Of a DNA stretch of 37,625 nt, positions 1-8,041 are shown piece after piece. The position numbers were made by a program, and so were the translations under genes. A model generated the notes under the pieces. That model saw only the letters and a program-made list of their open reading frames with translations, was not told the origin of the DNA and did no database searches. The first letter of the stretch is position 1. Each line of letters opens with the position of its first letter. Origin of the DNA: Oscillospiraceae bacterium (GTDB lineage: Bacteria; Bacillota; Clostridia; Oscillospirales; Oscillospiraceae); contig JAAWUC010000007.1 in NCBI GenBank assembly GCA_022804995.1, positions 1 through 37,625 of the forward strand. The letters run 5' to 3'.

Positions 1-52
1 CTCCTCTCTCCTCCACTGCCTACTCGTACATTTTATCCCTCATTAACTTTGT

Positions 53-88
53 GGCCTGTCTGGTTTTGAAGCCAGACAGGCCTTTTTT
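53..88 (+). terminator. Rho-independent terminator of a gene left of the window
   Basis: A perfect 11-bp stem (53-63 with 72-82) around an 8-nt loop is followed by six T (83-88) on the plus strand. On minus the A-run precedes the stem and no T-run follows. It therefore most likely ends a plus-strand transcript entering from the left. The first 50 bases contain no gene I can name. Read on minus, a GGAGGAG sequence near position 4-11 could be the ribosome site of a minus gene starting just outside, so the left edge is ambiguous. Confidence 0.75.
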
Positions 89-99
89 CGACAGGCTGG

Positions 100-125
100 G
101 ATGGCCGGGGGTCTCCCCGGCCATC
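100..125 (-). terminator. Hairpin downstream of sigG
   Basis: A perfect 11-bp GC-rich stem (100-110 with 115-125) with a 4-nt loop lies 9 bases after the sigG stop codon. No T-run follows on minus, so it is either a weak terminator or an mRNA 3'-end stabiliser. Confidence 0.4.
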
Positions 126-133
126 TTCTGATC

Positions 134-904
134 TCAGATATTTTTCTTGATGGTTTTGAGCGCGTTTTTCTCCAGGCGGCTCACTTGGGCCTGGGAGATG
201 CCCACCTCGGCGGAGACCTCCATCTGGGTTTTGCCCTCGTAGAAGCGGAGGGCGAGGATGTGCTTCTCCCGCTCCCCCAGCCGGTCCAGGGCGTCCTTGA
301 GGGCGATCCGCTCCAGCCAGCGGTCGTCCGTGTTCTTGTTGTCCTTCACCTGGTCCATGACGCACACCGTGTCCCCGCCGTCGGAGTACACCGGGTCAAA
401 GAGGCTCACCGGGTCCACGATGGCCTCCATGGCGAACACCACGTCCTCCCGAGGGATGTCCAGCTCCTTGGCCAGCTGCTCCACCGTGGGCTCCCGCTGG
501 CTCTGGGCCATTAGCCGCTCCCTGGCCTGCATCACCTTGTAGGCCGTGTCCCGCATGCTCCGGCTCACTCGGATAGCGCTGTTGTCCCGGAGATACCGGC
601 GGATCTCCCCCACAATCATGGGCACCCCGTAGGTGGAAAACCGCACTGGCTGGCTGATATCAAAGTTGTCGATGGCTTTGATGAGCCCCACGCAGCCCAC
701 CTGAAACAGGTCGTCCGCGTTTTCTCCCCGGCCGGTGAACTTCTGGATCACCGACAGCACCAGCCGCAGATTCCCGCTGATGAGCTCCTCCCGAGCCTGC
801 TTATCCCCCTCCTTCGTCCGCCGCAGCAGCGCCATGGTCTCCTCATTGCGCAGTACCTTCAGCTTGGAAGTGTTTACCCCGCAGATTTCCACCTTGCCCT
901 GCAA
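134..904 (-). CDS. sigG: RNA polymerase sigma-G factor, late forespore
   Basis: SigG directs late forespore transcription after engulfment. The 256-residue product matches the usual family length (about 257-260). It opens with the conserved [12 protein letters not shown] block typical of SigG, has region 2 with DDLFQVG (about 64-70) and the [19 protein letters not shown] block (about 89-107), and ends in a region-4 helix-turn-helix ([15 protein letters not shown]). The open frame continues upstream to 1150, but that extension has no family similarity. I chose the TTG at 904-902 because AAGGGGG lies 7 nt upstream and the family N-terminus begins there. An ATG at 924-922 is out of frame. Unlike Bacillus subtilis, where sigG follows spoIIGA-sigE, this gene stands alone, divergent from glyA. 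A SigF-like promoter lies just upstream. Confidence 0.96.
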   Translation of the reverse strand: MQGKVEICGVNTSKLKVLRNEETMALLRRTKEGDKQAREELISGNLRLVLSVIQKFTGRGENADDLFQVGCVGLIKAIDNFDISQPVRFSTYGVPMIVGEIRRYLRDNSAIRVSRSMRDTAYKVMQARERLMAQSQREPTVEQLAKELDIPREDVVFAMEAIVDPVSLFDPVYSDGGDTVCVMDQVKDNKNTDDRWLERIALKDALDRLGEREKHILALRFYEGKTQMEVSAEVGISQAQVSRLEKNALKTIKKNI

Positions 905-936
905 GCCCTCGCCCCCTTGCCATTGTTTACAAGGAG

Positions 937-965
937 CATTTTTCCCTGGCTGGGGGAGAATATAC
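937..965 (-). promoter_or_regulatory. SigF/SigG-type promoter of sigG
   Basis: On minus, GTATA (965-961) is followed after 14 nt by GGGAAAAATG (946-937). This fits the forespore pattern (about GYATA, 14-16 nt, GGnnAnAnTr), and the TTG start lies about 33 nt downstream. SigF-dependent transcription of sigG is established in Bacillus; here the promoter is inferred from sequence match only. Confidence 0.55.
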
Positions 966-983
966 GAGAGGAAAAGAGAAGGT

Positions 984-1017
984 TTTGTCGCCCTCCCCGC
1001 CCGCCGGAGGCGACAAA
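984..1017. repeat. Inverted repeat between sigG and glyA
   Basis: TTTGTCGCC (984-992) is repeated inverted at 1009-1017 with a 16-nt GC-rich centre. It sits upstream of the predicted sigG promoter and about 150 bp before glyA. It could be an operator or chance; I see no glycine riboswitch or convincing sigma-A promoter for glyA between 1018 and 1170, only a -10-like GATAAA near 1129-1134. Confidence 0.35.
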
Positions 1018-1170
1018 TTTTCACTGAATGTCCACGATTGGAAAACAATTGTGTATTCTGGACAGGACCGGCGGGGAGAGGGTGGGAAGATTCGGCGGAA
1101 TGGCTATTTCCCCGCGGGGCTGTTCTGTGATAAAATGTCAACACTTTCACGAAGAAAAGAGGACCTGTCT

Positions 1171-2418
1171 ATGTACCCTATCGACGTCATCCACGCGGTG
1201 GATCCGGAGGTGGCCGACGCCATTCAGGCGGAGATCGACCGCCAGGAAACCCACATTGAACTCATCGCCTCGGAGAACTTCGCCAGCGTCCCCGTCATGA
1301 GCGCGGCGGGTACGCCGCTGACCAATAAATATGCCGAGGGCTACCCCGGCCACCGGTACTACGGCGGCTGTGAGCATGTGGACGTGATCGAGTCCATCGC
1401 CATCCAGCGGGCCAAAAAGATCTTCGGCTGCACCTATGTCAACGTCCAGCCCCACTCCGGCACCCAGGCCAACACCGCCGTGGAGCTGGCCCTCTGCAAG
1501 CCCGGGGACACTGTTCTGGGGATGAAGCTGGCCCACGGGGGCCACCTGTCCCACGGCAGTCCCGTGAACTTCTCCGGCCTGTGCTACAACATCGTCTCCT
1601 ACGGGGTGAATGGGGAGGGCTGGCTGGACTACGACCAGGTGGAGCAGCTGGCCATGGAGCACAAGCCGAGGCTCATCATCGCCGGGGCCTCCGCCTATCC
1701 CCGGGCCATCGACTACCGCCGGTTCCGGGAGATCGCCGACAAGTGCGGGGCCTATCTCATGGCGGACATCGCCCACATCGCCGGACTGGTGGCGGCCGGG
1801 CTCCACATGAGCCCCATTCCCTACGCCCACGTCACCACCTCCACCACCCACAAGACCCTCCGGGGCCCCCGGGGCGGGCTGATCCTCTCCGACGAGGACT
1901 TCGCCAGAGAGCACAAGCTGGACCGGGCGGTGTTCCCCGGGGTCCAGGGCGGGCCTCTGATGCACGCGGTGGCGGCCAAGGCGGTGGCCTTTAAAGAGGT
2001 GCTGGATCCAGGCTTCAAGGCCTATCAGCAGCTGATTCTGGACAACTGCAGGGCCCTGGCCGGGGCCTTGATGAACCGGGGCTTCCACCTGGTCTCCGGC
2101 GGCACGGACAACCACCTGATGCTGGTGGACCTGCGCAGCAAGGGTATCACCGGCCGGGACTGCGAACAGCTCCTGGACGCGGCCAATATCACCTGCAACA
2201 AGAACGCTATCCCCGACGATCCGGCGTCGCCCAACGTCACCAGCGGTGTGCGCCTGGGGACGGCGGCGATCTCCGCCCGGGGCTTCCAGCCGGCGGATAT
2301 GGAGGTCATCGCCCAGTGCATCGACATGCTGGTGTCCAAGGGCCCGGAGGCTGCGGAGGAGGTGAAGACCCGGGTGGCGGAGCTCACCGAGCGGTATCCG
2401 TTGTATAAGGGCTGCTGA
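1171..2418 (+). CDS. glyA: Serine hydroxymethyltransferase
   Basis: This cytosolic PLP enzyme interconverts serine plus tetrahydrofolate with glycine plus 5,10-methylene-THF, feeding one-carbon metabolism. The product has 415 residues, the normal length. Family marks are the IELIASENF block near residue 29, [15 protein letters not shown], and the PLP-lysine motif [15 protein letters not shown] with Lys228. The frame is open from 985, but the start at 1171 matches the family N-terminus and has GAGGA about 8 nt upstream. It is monocistronic: divergent from sigG, convergent with the ABC operon, and followed by a strong terminator. Confidence 0.98.
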   Translation: MYPIDVIHAVDPEVADAIQAEIDRQETHIELIASENFASVPVMSAAGTPLTNKYAEGYPGHRYYGGCEHVDVIESIAIQRAKKIFGCTYVNVQPHSGTQANTAVELALCKPGDTVLGMKLAHGGHLSHGSPVNFSGLCYNIVSYGVNGEGWLDYDQVEQLAMEHKPRLIIAGASAYPRAIDYRRFREIADKCGAYLMADIAHIAGLVAAGLHMSPIPYAHVTTSTTHKTLRGPRGGLILSDEDFAREHKLDRAVFPGVQGGPLMHAVAAKAVAFKEVLDPGFKAYQQLILDNCRALAGALMNRGFHLVSGGTDNHLMLVDLRSKGITGRDCEQLLDAANITCNKNAIPDDPASPNVTSGVRLGTAAISARGFQPADMEVIAQCIDMLVSKGPEAAEEVKTRVAELTERYPLYKGC

Positions 2419-2440
2419 GGATCGTACAATTAAACGCCGA

Positions 2441-2487
2441 AAGGGGCGTGAAATTTGCCGGTACGGCAAATTCCACGCCCCCTTTTT
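2441..2487 (+). terminator. Terminator between glyA and the ABC operon
   Basis: A long near-perfect stem (about 2443-2460 with 2464-2481, one mismatch, 3-nt loop) is followed by TTTTT at 2483-2487 on plus. On minus only three T follow, so it is strong for glyA and probably weaker for the convergent ABC genes ending at 2497. Confidence 0.85.
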
Positions 2488-2496
2488 GTGTTTTCG

Positions 2497-4323
2497 CTAC
2501 TCCAGGGCCGCCTGGGTCGCCTCCCGGCGGTACTGGTGGGTATAGAGGCTGTAGTATTCCCCTTTGCGCGCCATCAGCTCCTCGTGGGTGCCGCTCTCCC
2601 GGATCTGTCCGTTGTGGATGACCAGAATCCGGTCGGCGGAGCGGATGGTGCTCAGCCGGTGAGCTACCACAAAGCTGGTGCGGCCCGCCAGAACGGTCTG
2701 AATGGCGTCCTGGATAAGGGCCTCGGTCTCCGTGTCGATGGAGCTGGTGGCCTCGTCCAGGACAAAAATCTTCGGGTCCGCCAGCAGCACCCGGGCCAGG
2801 CTCAGCAGCTGCTTCTGCCCCGTGGACAGCTTGCCGCCGCCCTCTCCCACCTGGGTGTCGTAGCCCTTGGGCAGCTGGAGGATGAACTCCTCCGCGTGGA
2901 CCATCTGCGCGGCCCGGCGGATCTCCTCGTCTGTGGCCTCGGGCCGCGCGAAGCGCAGGTTCTCCGCCACCGTGCCCGAGAACAGGTGGGGGGACTGGAG
3001 CACATAGCCCAGGGAGGACTGGAGCCACAGCTGGCTGCGCTGGCGGTAGTCTGTGCCGTCGATGCGTACCTCTCCCTCGCTGGGCTCGTAGAACCGGCAG
3101 ACCAGGTTGACAATGGTGGTCTTGCCCGCGCCGGTTTCCCCCACCAGGGCCACGTTCTCCCCCGGCTTCACCGTCAGGCTGAAGTTCCGCAGAACCTCCT
3201 CCCCGCTCTTGTAGCGGAAGGTCACGTCCTTGAACTCCACCTCTCCCCGGATGTCTGGCCAGTTCTCCTTTTTGCCCTGGAACAGGTCCCCGTAGCGGGC
3301 CGTCACCTCCGGGCTGTCGGTGACGTCGGACCGGGTGTCCAGCAGGTCGATGACCCGCTCGGCGCTGGCCTGGGCGGCCTGCATCTCCGCCAGAATCCGG
3401 GCCAGAGACTGGATGGGGTCGAAGAGCTGGGTGGTGTAGCTGATGAACGCCGCCAGAGTGCCCAGGTCGATAACCCCGGCGAAGGTCAGCAGTCCGCCCC
3501 GCCACAGGGCCAGGGCCGTGGCGATGGCTCCCAGGTTCACCACCAGGGGCATAAAAATGGCGCTGAGGGTCGCGGCCCGGATGGCGGCGGTGCGCAGCTC
3601 CCCGGTGACGGCCTCGAACTCCGTCTGAGCGGCCTCCTCCCGGGCCAGGGTCTTGTTGGTCACAGCCCCCATAACCCCCTCGTTGAAGGCGCCGGTGATG
3701 CGGCTGTTGGCCTTGCGGACGATCCGCTGCTGGCGGAGAATCCGCCGCTGAAAGTAGACGCACAGCACCGCCAGCACCGGCGTGATGGCCAGCACAAGCA
3801 GTCCCAGCTGGACGTTCATCACCAGCAGCACCACGATAACCCCCACAGCGAAGGTCAGCGCCCACATCACGTCCACCACGCTCCAGGCAATCATCTCACT
3901 GAGCCGGGCCACGTCGCTGCCCATCCGGGCCATGAGCCAGCCCACGCTGGTGGTGTCGTAGTAGCTGAAGGACAGCTGCTGCAAATGGGTGAAGGCCTCC
4001 TGCCGGATGTCAAAGCTCATGTCCATCTCCAGCCGCCCGGCTCCCCGGACGAAGAGAAACACGCAGAAGCCCTGGGCCACCACCAACAGCACATAGACCG
4101 CGCCGAACAGACCCAGCCCCTGGGTGGTTTCCCCCATAATAAAGTGGTTGATGGCGTACCGGGAGAGCAGCGGGTAGGCCAGATCGACCCCCGACACCAC
4201 CAGCAGCACCAGCATGGTGCGGATCACCCGGGGCTTGTAGCGCAGGGCGTAGTCCGCCAGCCGCCGCCAGACCCGCAGGTCGATTTTCTCGTTGTCCGCG
4301 TGGCGGACTTCCTCTCTCATCAT
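2497..4323 (-). CDS. ABC exporter half-transporter, subunit with canonical Walker B
   Basis: A 608-residue type IV ABC exporter half: a membrane domain with about six helices (residues ~30-320), then a nucleotide-binding domain (~360-600). Walker A is GETGAGKT (395-402), the signature is LSTGQ (499-503) in place of LSGGQ, Walker B ends VLDE with catalytic Glu524, and the H-loop is His555. Its ATG overlaps the stop of the upstream subunit by 4 nt (ATGA), so the two are translationally coupled. This fits the BmrC/BmrD, LmrC/LmrD and TM287/288 class of heterodimeric exporters, where one subunit carries the active ATP site and an altered signature. The substrate (drug, lipid or peptide) cannot be read from sequence. 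Confidence 0.93.
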   Translation of the reverse strand: MMREEVRHADNEKIDLRVWRRLADYALRYKPRVIRTMLVLLVVSGVDLAYPLLSRYAINHFIMGETTQGLGLFGAVYVLLVVAQGFCVFLFVRGAGRLEMDMSFDIRQEAFTHLQQLSFSYYDTTSVGWLMARMGSDVARLSEMIAWSVVDVMWALTFAVGVIVVLLVMNVQLGLLVLAITPVLAVLCVYFQRRILRQQRIVRKANSRITGAFNEGVMGAVTNKTLAREEAAQTEFEAVTGELRTAAIRAATLSAIFMPLVVNLGAIATALALWRGGLLTFAGVIDLGTLAAFISYTTQLFDPIQSLARILAEMQAAQASAERVIDLLDTRSDVTDSPEVTARYGDLFQGKKENWPDIRGEVEFKDVTFRYKSGEEVLRNFSLTVKPGENVALVGETGAGKTTIVNLVCRFYEPSEGEVRIDGTDYRQRSQLWLQSSLGYVLQSPHLFSGTVAENLRFARPEATDEEIRRAAQMVHAEEFILQLPKGYDTQVGEGGGKLSTGQKQLLSLARVLLADPKIFVLDEATSSIDTETEALIQDAIQTVLAGRTSFVVAHRLSTIRSADRILVIHNGQIRESGTHEELMARKGEYYSLYTHQYRREATQAALE

Positions 4324-6143
4324 TGGGCCGCACCTCCCTCCGTGGCCTCATCCAGCTCGTTCTGGATGGTACAAATCCGCCGGTACAGCCCCTCCTGGGC
4401 CGCCAGCTGGGCGTGGGTTCCCCGCTGGACAATCCTGCCGCCCTCCAACACCAGAATGACGTCCGCGCCCCGCAGGGTGGAGATCCGGTGGCTGATGAGG
4501 ATCGTCGTGCCGGTGTCCCGCTTCAGCAGGGCTTCCCGAATGGCGGAGTCGGTTTCCGCGTCCACGGCGCTCAGAGAGTCGTCAAAGACGCAGATGGGCG
4601 TCTTCTGGACCAGCATCCGGGCGATGGCTACCCGCTGCTTCTGTCCGCCGGAGAGGGTGACGCCCCGCTCGCCCACCATGGTGTCGTAGCCGTCGCCAAA
4701 GCCCAGAATTACATCGTGGACGCAGGCGGTCCGCGCCGCCTCGAAGCGCTCCTCCTCGCTGGCGTTCACATCCCCCAGGGCGATGTTCTCCCCGATGGTC
4801 CGGCTGAAGAGGAAGGGCTCCTGGAGCACAATCCCCACGTGGCGGCGCAGCCAGTCCCGCCGGATGTCCTGCACGTCCACCCCGTCGATGAGCACCCGCC
4901 CCTCCGTGGGGGCGTAGAGCCGCTGGAGCAGGTGGACCAGGGTGCTCTTGCCGCTGCCGGTGTTGCCCAGGATGCCCACGGTCCGGCCAGGCTCCAGGGT
5001 GAAGTCTACATTGTGGAGAATTTCCCCGCCGTCGGGGTAGGCAAAGGAGACGTTTTCAAAGGCGACATGGCCCCGGATATCCGGGGTCAGGCCCCTGCCG
5101 GGCTCCGCCTCCTGGGGCGCGGTGAGAATTTCGTCCAGGCGCTGGAGGGACACGTCCGCCTTCACCAGATCCGCCAGAATCCGTCCCAGCTGCCGCATGG
5201 GGAAGCTCAGCATACTGGAGTAGGTGGAGAAGAGCATCACGGTACCCAGGCTGATCTCCCCCCGCACCGCCAGGTAGATCCCCGAGAGCATCACCAGGGC
5301 GATCTGCATGTAGCCGATGATGTCCGAGGCGCCCCAGAAGATGCCCATGAGGTCGTTGAGCCGCAGGGACTTGGCCCGGTAGTCCCGGTTGAGCCGGGTG
5401 AATTTTTCCAGCTCCTGGCTCTGCCGGGCGAAGGTGCGGACCACCCGCATCCCCGTCAGGTTTTCCTGGAGGGCGGTGGTCATGGCCCCCTCGGCCTCGT
5501 CCGCCATGCGGAAGTGCTTCTGCACCCCCTTGGAGTAGAAGAAGGAGAACACGATGAGCACCGGCAGCAGGGAGCAGGCGATCAGCGTCAGAGGCCGGTG
5601 GATGGGCAGCATGATGGACAGCGCCACCAGGACCATGACAACGGCCCGCGCCACCTCCATCATCTGCATCTGCAAAAACCGGCGCACAGTCTCCACATCG
5701 GAGGTGCACCTCTGCACCAGATCGCCGGTGCTGCTGGCCTTGTGCCAGGCGTAGGGCGCCCGGACCAGCCGCCGGTACAAGGCGTCCCGCAGGGCCTTGG
5801 CCATGCCCTCGCCCCCCAGGGCGGAGCACCGGTTCCGAAAGTAGGCGCACACCGCGTTGCCCCCCTGGACCGCCAGCACCGCCAGGGCTGGAAGCCACAG
5901 GTTGGCGGCTAAGTAATCCCGTCCGCCGGCGGCCTCTATCCATGCCTGGATCCAGACGGGCAGATTCATTTCCTTGCCGCCCACAATGCCGTCCACCGTG
6001 AAGCTGACGATGAGCGGGCTCAGATAGGTGGTCAGCGCGGCCATCAGGGTAGCCAGCAGGGCGTAAAAAAAGTAGCGGCGGCAGCCGCTGATGAGCCGCC
6101 ACAGCCGTTTCCAGCGGGCGGCGCGTGTTTGTGTTTGCTGCAT
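4320..6143 (-). CDS. ABC exporter half-transporter, subunit with degenerate Walker B
   Basis: The 607-residue partner subunit, first in the operon. The membrane domain occupies residues ~20-330 and the nucleotide-binding domain ~358-600. It has Walker A GNTGSGKST (393-401), a canonical LSGGQ (497-501) and H-loop His552. Walker B reads CVFDD, so the catalytic Glu is replaced by Asp522. Paired with the LSTGQ subunit, this gives one consensus and one degenerate ATP site, the hallmark of heterodimeric multidrug-type exporters. The start is supported by GAGGAAA about 8 nt upstream. A sigma-A promoter lies 120 nt upstream. No regulator gene adjoins it. Confidence 0.93.
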   Translation of the reverse strand: MQQTQTRAARWKRLWRLISGCRRYFFYALLATLMAALTTYLSPLIVSFTVDGIVGGKEMNLPVWIQAWIEAAGGRDYLAANLWLPALAVLAVQGGNAVCAYFRNRCSALGGEGMAKALRDALYRRLVRAPYAWHKASSTGDLVQRCTSDVETVRRFLQMQMMEVARAVVMVLVALSIMLPIHRPLTLIACSLLPVLIVFSFFYSKGVQKHFRMADEAEGAMTTALQENLTGMRVVRTFARQSQELEKFTRLNRDYRAKSLRLNDLMGIFWGASDIIGYMQIALVMLSGIYLAVRGEISLGTVMLFSTYSSMLSFPMRQLGRILADLVKADVSLQRLDEILTAPQEAEPGRGLTPDIRGHVAFENVSFAYPDGGEILHNVDFTLEPGRTVGILGNTGSGKSTLVHLLQRLYAPTEGRVLIDGVDVQDIRRDWLRRHVGIVLQEPFLFSRTIGENIALGDVNASEEERFEAARTACVHDVILGFGDGYDTMVGERGVTLSGGQKQRVAIARMLVQKTPICVFDDSLSAVDAETDSAIREALLKRDTGTTILISHRISTLRGADVILVLEGGRIVQRGTHAQLAAQEGLYRRICTIQNELDEATEGGAAQ

Positions 6144-6262
6144 GGTAACATTTCCTCAATTGGTTGTCCGGACGGTCCGCCCCCGCCGGGCCGCGCCGGA
6201 ATGGTTGAAAGGAGCTTCCGGTCCGCGCCGTCCCCCCACCCGGGCGGCGCAGGCCGGTTCGT

Positions 6263-6291
6263 AGTATACTCCTTACAGGAGGAAATTGCAA
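6263..6291 (-). promoter_or_regulatory. Sigma-A promoter of the ABC exporter operon
   Basis: TTGCAA (6291-6286), an exact 17-nt spacer, then TATACT (6268-6263). Inside the spacer is the small inverted repeat CTCC-TGTAA-GGAG, which could bind a regulator between the -35 and -10. Confidence 0.8.
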
Positions 6292-6423
6292 CCTTTTTCT
6301 TGGAATTTTCCGGTCATTTTCCGGAATCGGCGGAAAATCTGTTTTCTCCCGGCCCCCGCCAGGCTCTACGCCTCCAGGACCGTTTCAACTCATAGGGGCC
6401 AGGAAAATACCGGCAGGAATTGT

Positions 6424-6503
6424 TTAAGATACGGTTAAGACAGGCACATTAAAAATATCTTAAAGATTCCACCTCTTTCAACTTAAAGATTCTCTGCTAT
6501 CAT
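6424..6503 (+). promoter_or_regulatory. Promoter with response-regulator-like direct repeats
   Basis: TTAAGA occurs at 6424-6429 and 6435-6440 (5-nt gap, 11-bp period). TTAAAGATTC occurs at 6460-6469 and 6483-6492 (23-bp period). An extended -10 TGCTATCAT (TATCAT at 6498-6503) follows, with only a poor -35 (TTTCAA, 6476-6481). Direct repeats of one helical turn before a weak -35 are typical of OmpR/PhoB-family activators; the identity of the regulator is unknown. Confidence 0.5.
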
Positions 6504-6545
6504 AGCATCCATAGAATTCAACACCCTACAGAGGAGGGACCCGCT

Positions 6546-7757
6546 ATGAAATCCATTGAAGCCGTCCTGTTCATTCTGTCCTTGTGCCTAAAGGTCTTTA
6601 CCATCTACTTCGCCACCGTGGCCGTCTTTGCCCTGCGGCGGAGAAAGTGCCGGGCCCGGGTCCGGCCGCTGACCCGCTTCGCCGTCCTGGCCGCCGCTCG
6701 GAACGAGGAAGCCGTCATCGGCGGCTTCGTCCGCAGCGTACTGGACCAGGACTACCCGGAGGAGCTCCGGGACGTGTACGTCATTCCCAACAACTGCACC
6801 GACGGCACCGAAGCCGCCGCCCTGGCCGCAGGGGCCCGGGTCATCCACTGCCTGGGCAAGGTTTCCGGCAAGGGGGACGCCCTCCACCAGGCCTTCGCCC
6901 AGCTGATGGACAAGGGCTACGACGCCTTTGTGGTCTTTGACGCGGACAACACCCTGGCCCCCGACTACCTGGCCCGGATGAACGACGCCTTTGCCGCCGG
7001 GGCTATGGTCTGCAAGTCCCGGACCAGAGCCGCCAACCCCACCGCCGGAGCGGTGGCCGGGTGCTATGGCCTCTACAACGCCTGCTTCGATCTCATCTGG
7101 AACCGGCCCAGAGCGGCCTGCGGCCTGTCCGCCAAGCTCATCGGCACCGGCTTCGCCCTCCGGCGGGAGGTGCTGGAGGCGCTGGGTGGCTGGAACACTA
7201 GGACCATCGCCGAGGACGCGGAGTTCGCCGTCCAGCTGGCCGGGGCCGGGTACCGGGTGGAGTGGGTGCCCGAGGCGGTGAACTACGACGAGGAGCCCAC
7301 CAGCTTCCTGGTCTCCCTCCGCCAGCGCAAGCGCTGGTGCAGCGGCATCATGCAGGTGGCCAAGCAGGGGATGGTCCCCCTGTGGCGCAGGAGCTGTCCC
7401 CGGCCCATGCTCCGCTGGGACAGCACCATGTTCCTCGCCGCCCCCTTTGCCCAGGCCGTCTCGGGACTGCTGCTGCTCTCCGGCCTGCTGGCAGCGGCTC
7501 TGACGGGGAACCTGCTGTCACTGAGCGTGGCCCTGGCCAGCTTCGGGCTGTATCTGGCCGGCGGCATGGCTCTGGCGGTGCTGTTGTGCCTGACGGAGGG
7601 CTACGGCCTGGAGGGGATGACGAAAAGTATCCTGCTCTTCCCCATCTTTATGGCCTCCTGGCTTCCCCTACAGATTGTGTCCCTGTTTAAGGACACCAAG
7701 CGCTGGAAGCCTATTGCCCACGGCCAGTATAACCGCCAATTCACGGGCCTCTCCTAA
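6546..7757 (+). CDS. Membrane glycosyltransferase, GT2 family
   Basis: A 403-residue protein with an N-terminal membrane helix (~5-30), a GT-A catalytic domain (~45-290) and two or three C-terminal helices (~300-385). Visible motifs are the nucleotide-sugar/metal DAD (132-134), the acidic IAEDAEF block (221-227, general base region) and QRKRW (260-264), the (Q/R)xxRW motif of processive enzymes such as cellulose or hyaluronan synthases. It probably uses a UDP-sugar to build or extend a cell-surface polysaccharide or glycolipid; sugar and product are unknown. AGAGGAGGG lies about 7 nt before the ATG. It appears monocistronic and may be activated through the direct repeats upstream. After its stop the same frame stays open for 60 codons (see findings). 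Confidence 0.9.
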   Translation: MKSIEAVLFILSLCLKVFTIYFATVAVFALRRRKCRARVRPLTRFAVLAAARNEEAVIGGFVRSVLDQDYPEELRDVYVIPNNCTDGTEAAALAAGARVIHCLGKVSGKGDALHQAFAQLMDKGYDAFVVFDADNTLAPDYLARMNDAFAAGAMVCKSRTRAANPTAGAVAGCYGLYNACFDLIWNRPRAACGLSAKLIGTGFALRREVLEALGGWNTRTIAEDAEFAVQLAGAGYRVEWVPEAVNYDEEPTSFLVSLRQRKRWCSGIMQVAKQGMVPLWRRSCPRPMLRWDSTMFLAAPFAQAVSGLLLLSGLLAAALTGNLLSLSVALASFGLYLAGGMALAVLLCLTEGYGLEGMTKSILLFPIFMASWLPLQIVSLFKDTKRWKPIAHGQYNRQFTGLS

Positions 7758-7773
7758 ATACCGAAGCAAACTA

Positions 7774-7806
7774 CAGCGGACGCTGCCTTTCCGGCGGCGT
7801 CCGCTG
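7774..7806 (+). other. Strong hairpin after the glycosyltransferase
   Basis: A 14-bp stem (7774-7787 with 7793-7806, one G-T pair) with a 5-nt loop begins 17 nt after the stop. No T-run follows, so it is not a classical terminator; it may protect the mRNA end or terminate with Rho. Confidence 0.5.
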
Positions 7807-7978
7807 CGGTGCAGCTGAGCAAAACAGAGGGGACGGCCGCTGTGACCAGCAGCGGCGGCAAGGGCACGGCGCCTGTTGTTCTCGCCCCAGAGGACCCGGT
7901 AACGGAAGTGCCGGAGGAAGAGGAGTCCGAGCAGGCCTGAATCATAACTACCGGCTATGCAGGTGGTTTCCTTTTTTA

Positions 7979-8013
7979 CAAAAAAGGACCGGCAGCCCGC
8001 AGGCTGCCGGTCC
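7979..8013 (-). terminator. Terminator of the rpiR-cmk-ispH/rpsA operon
   Basis: A perfect 12-bp stem (7986-7997 with 8002-8013) with a 4-nt loop is followed on minus by six to seven T (7985-7979). It lies 28 nt after the ispH-rpsA stop. Confidence 0.9.
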
Positions 8014-8041
8014 ACTTATTGTCAGCTTTGACCGGGAGAAC

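Larger units (their letters stand above)
6144..6545. other. 400-bp divergent intergenic region
   Basis: No gene is supported here. It holds the ABC operon promoter (6263-6291, minus) and the direct-repeat promoter of the glycosyltransferase (6424-6503, plus). Between them, 6292-6420 is mixed sequence with a short repeated ATTTTCCGG near 6305-6322 and no clear function. Confidence 0.6.

Noticed and set aside
905-1170. Glycine riboswitch before glyA
   Set aside because: No conserved glycine-aptamer core seen; only an inverted repeat and hairpins of unclear role.
2455-4689. 744-codon plus-strand ORF opposite the ABC genes
   Set aside because: Antisense to two well-supported ABC exporter subunits and spanning their junction; composition is that of a shadow frame.
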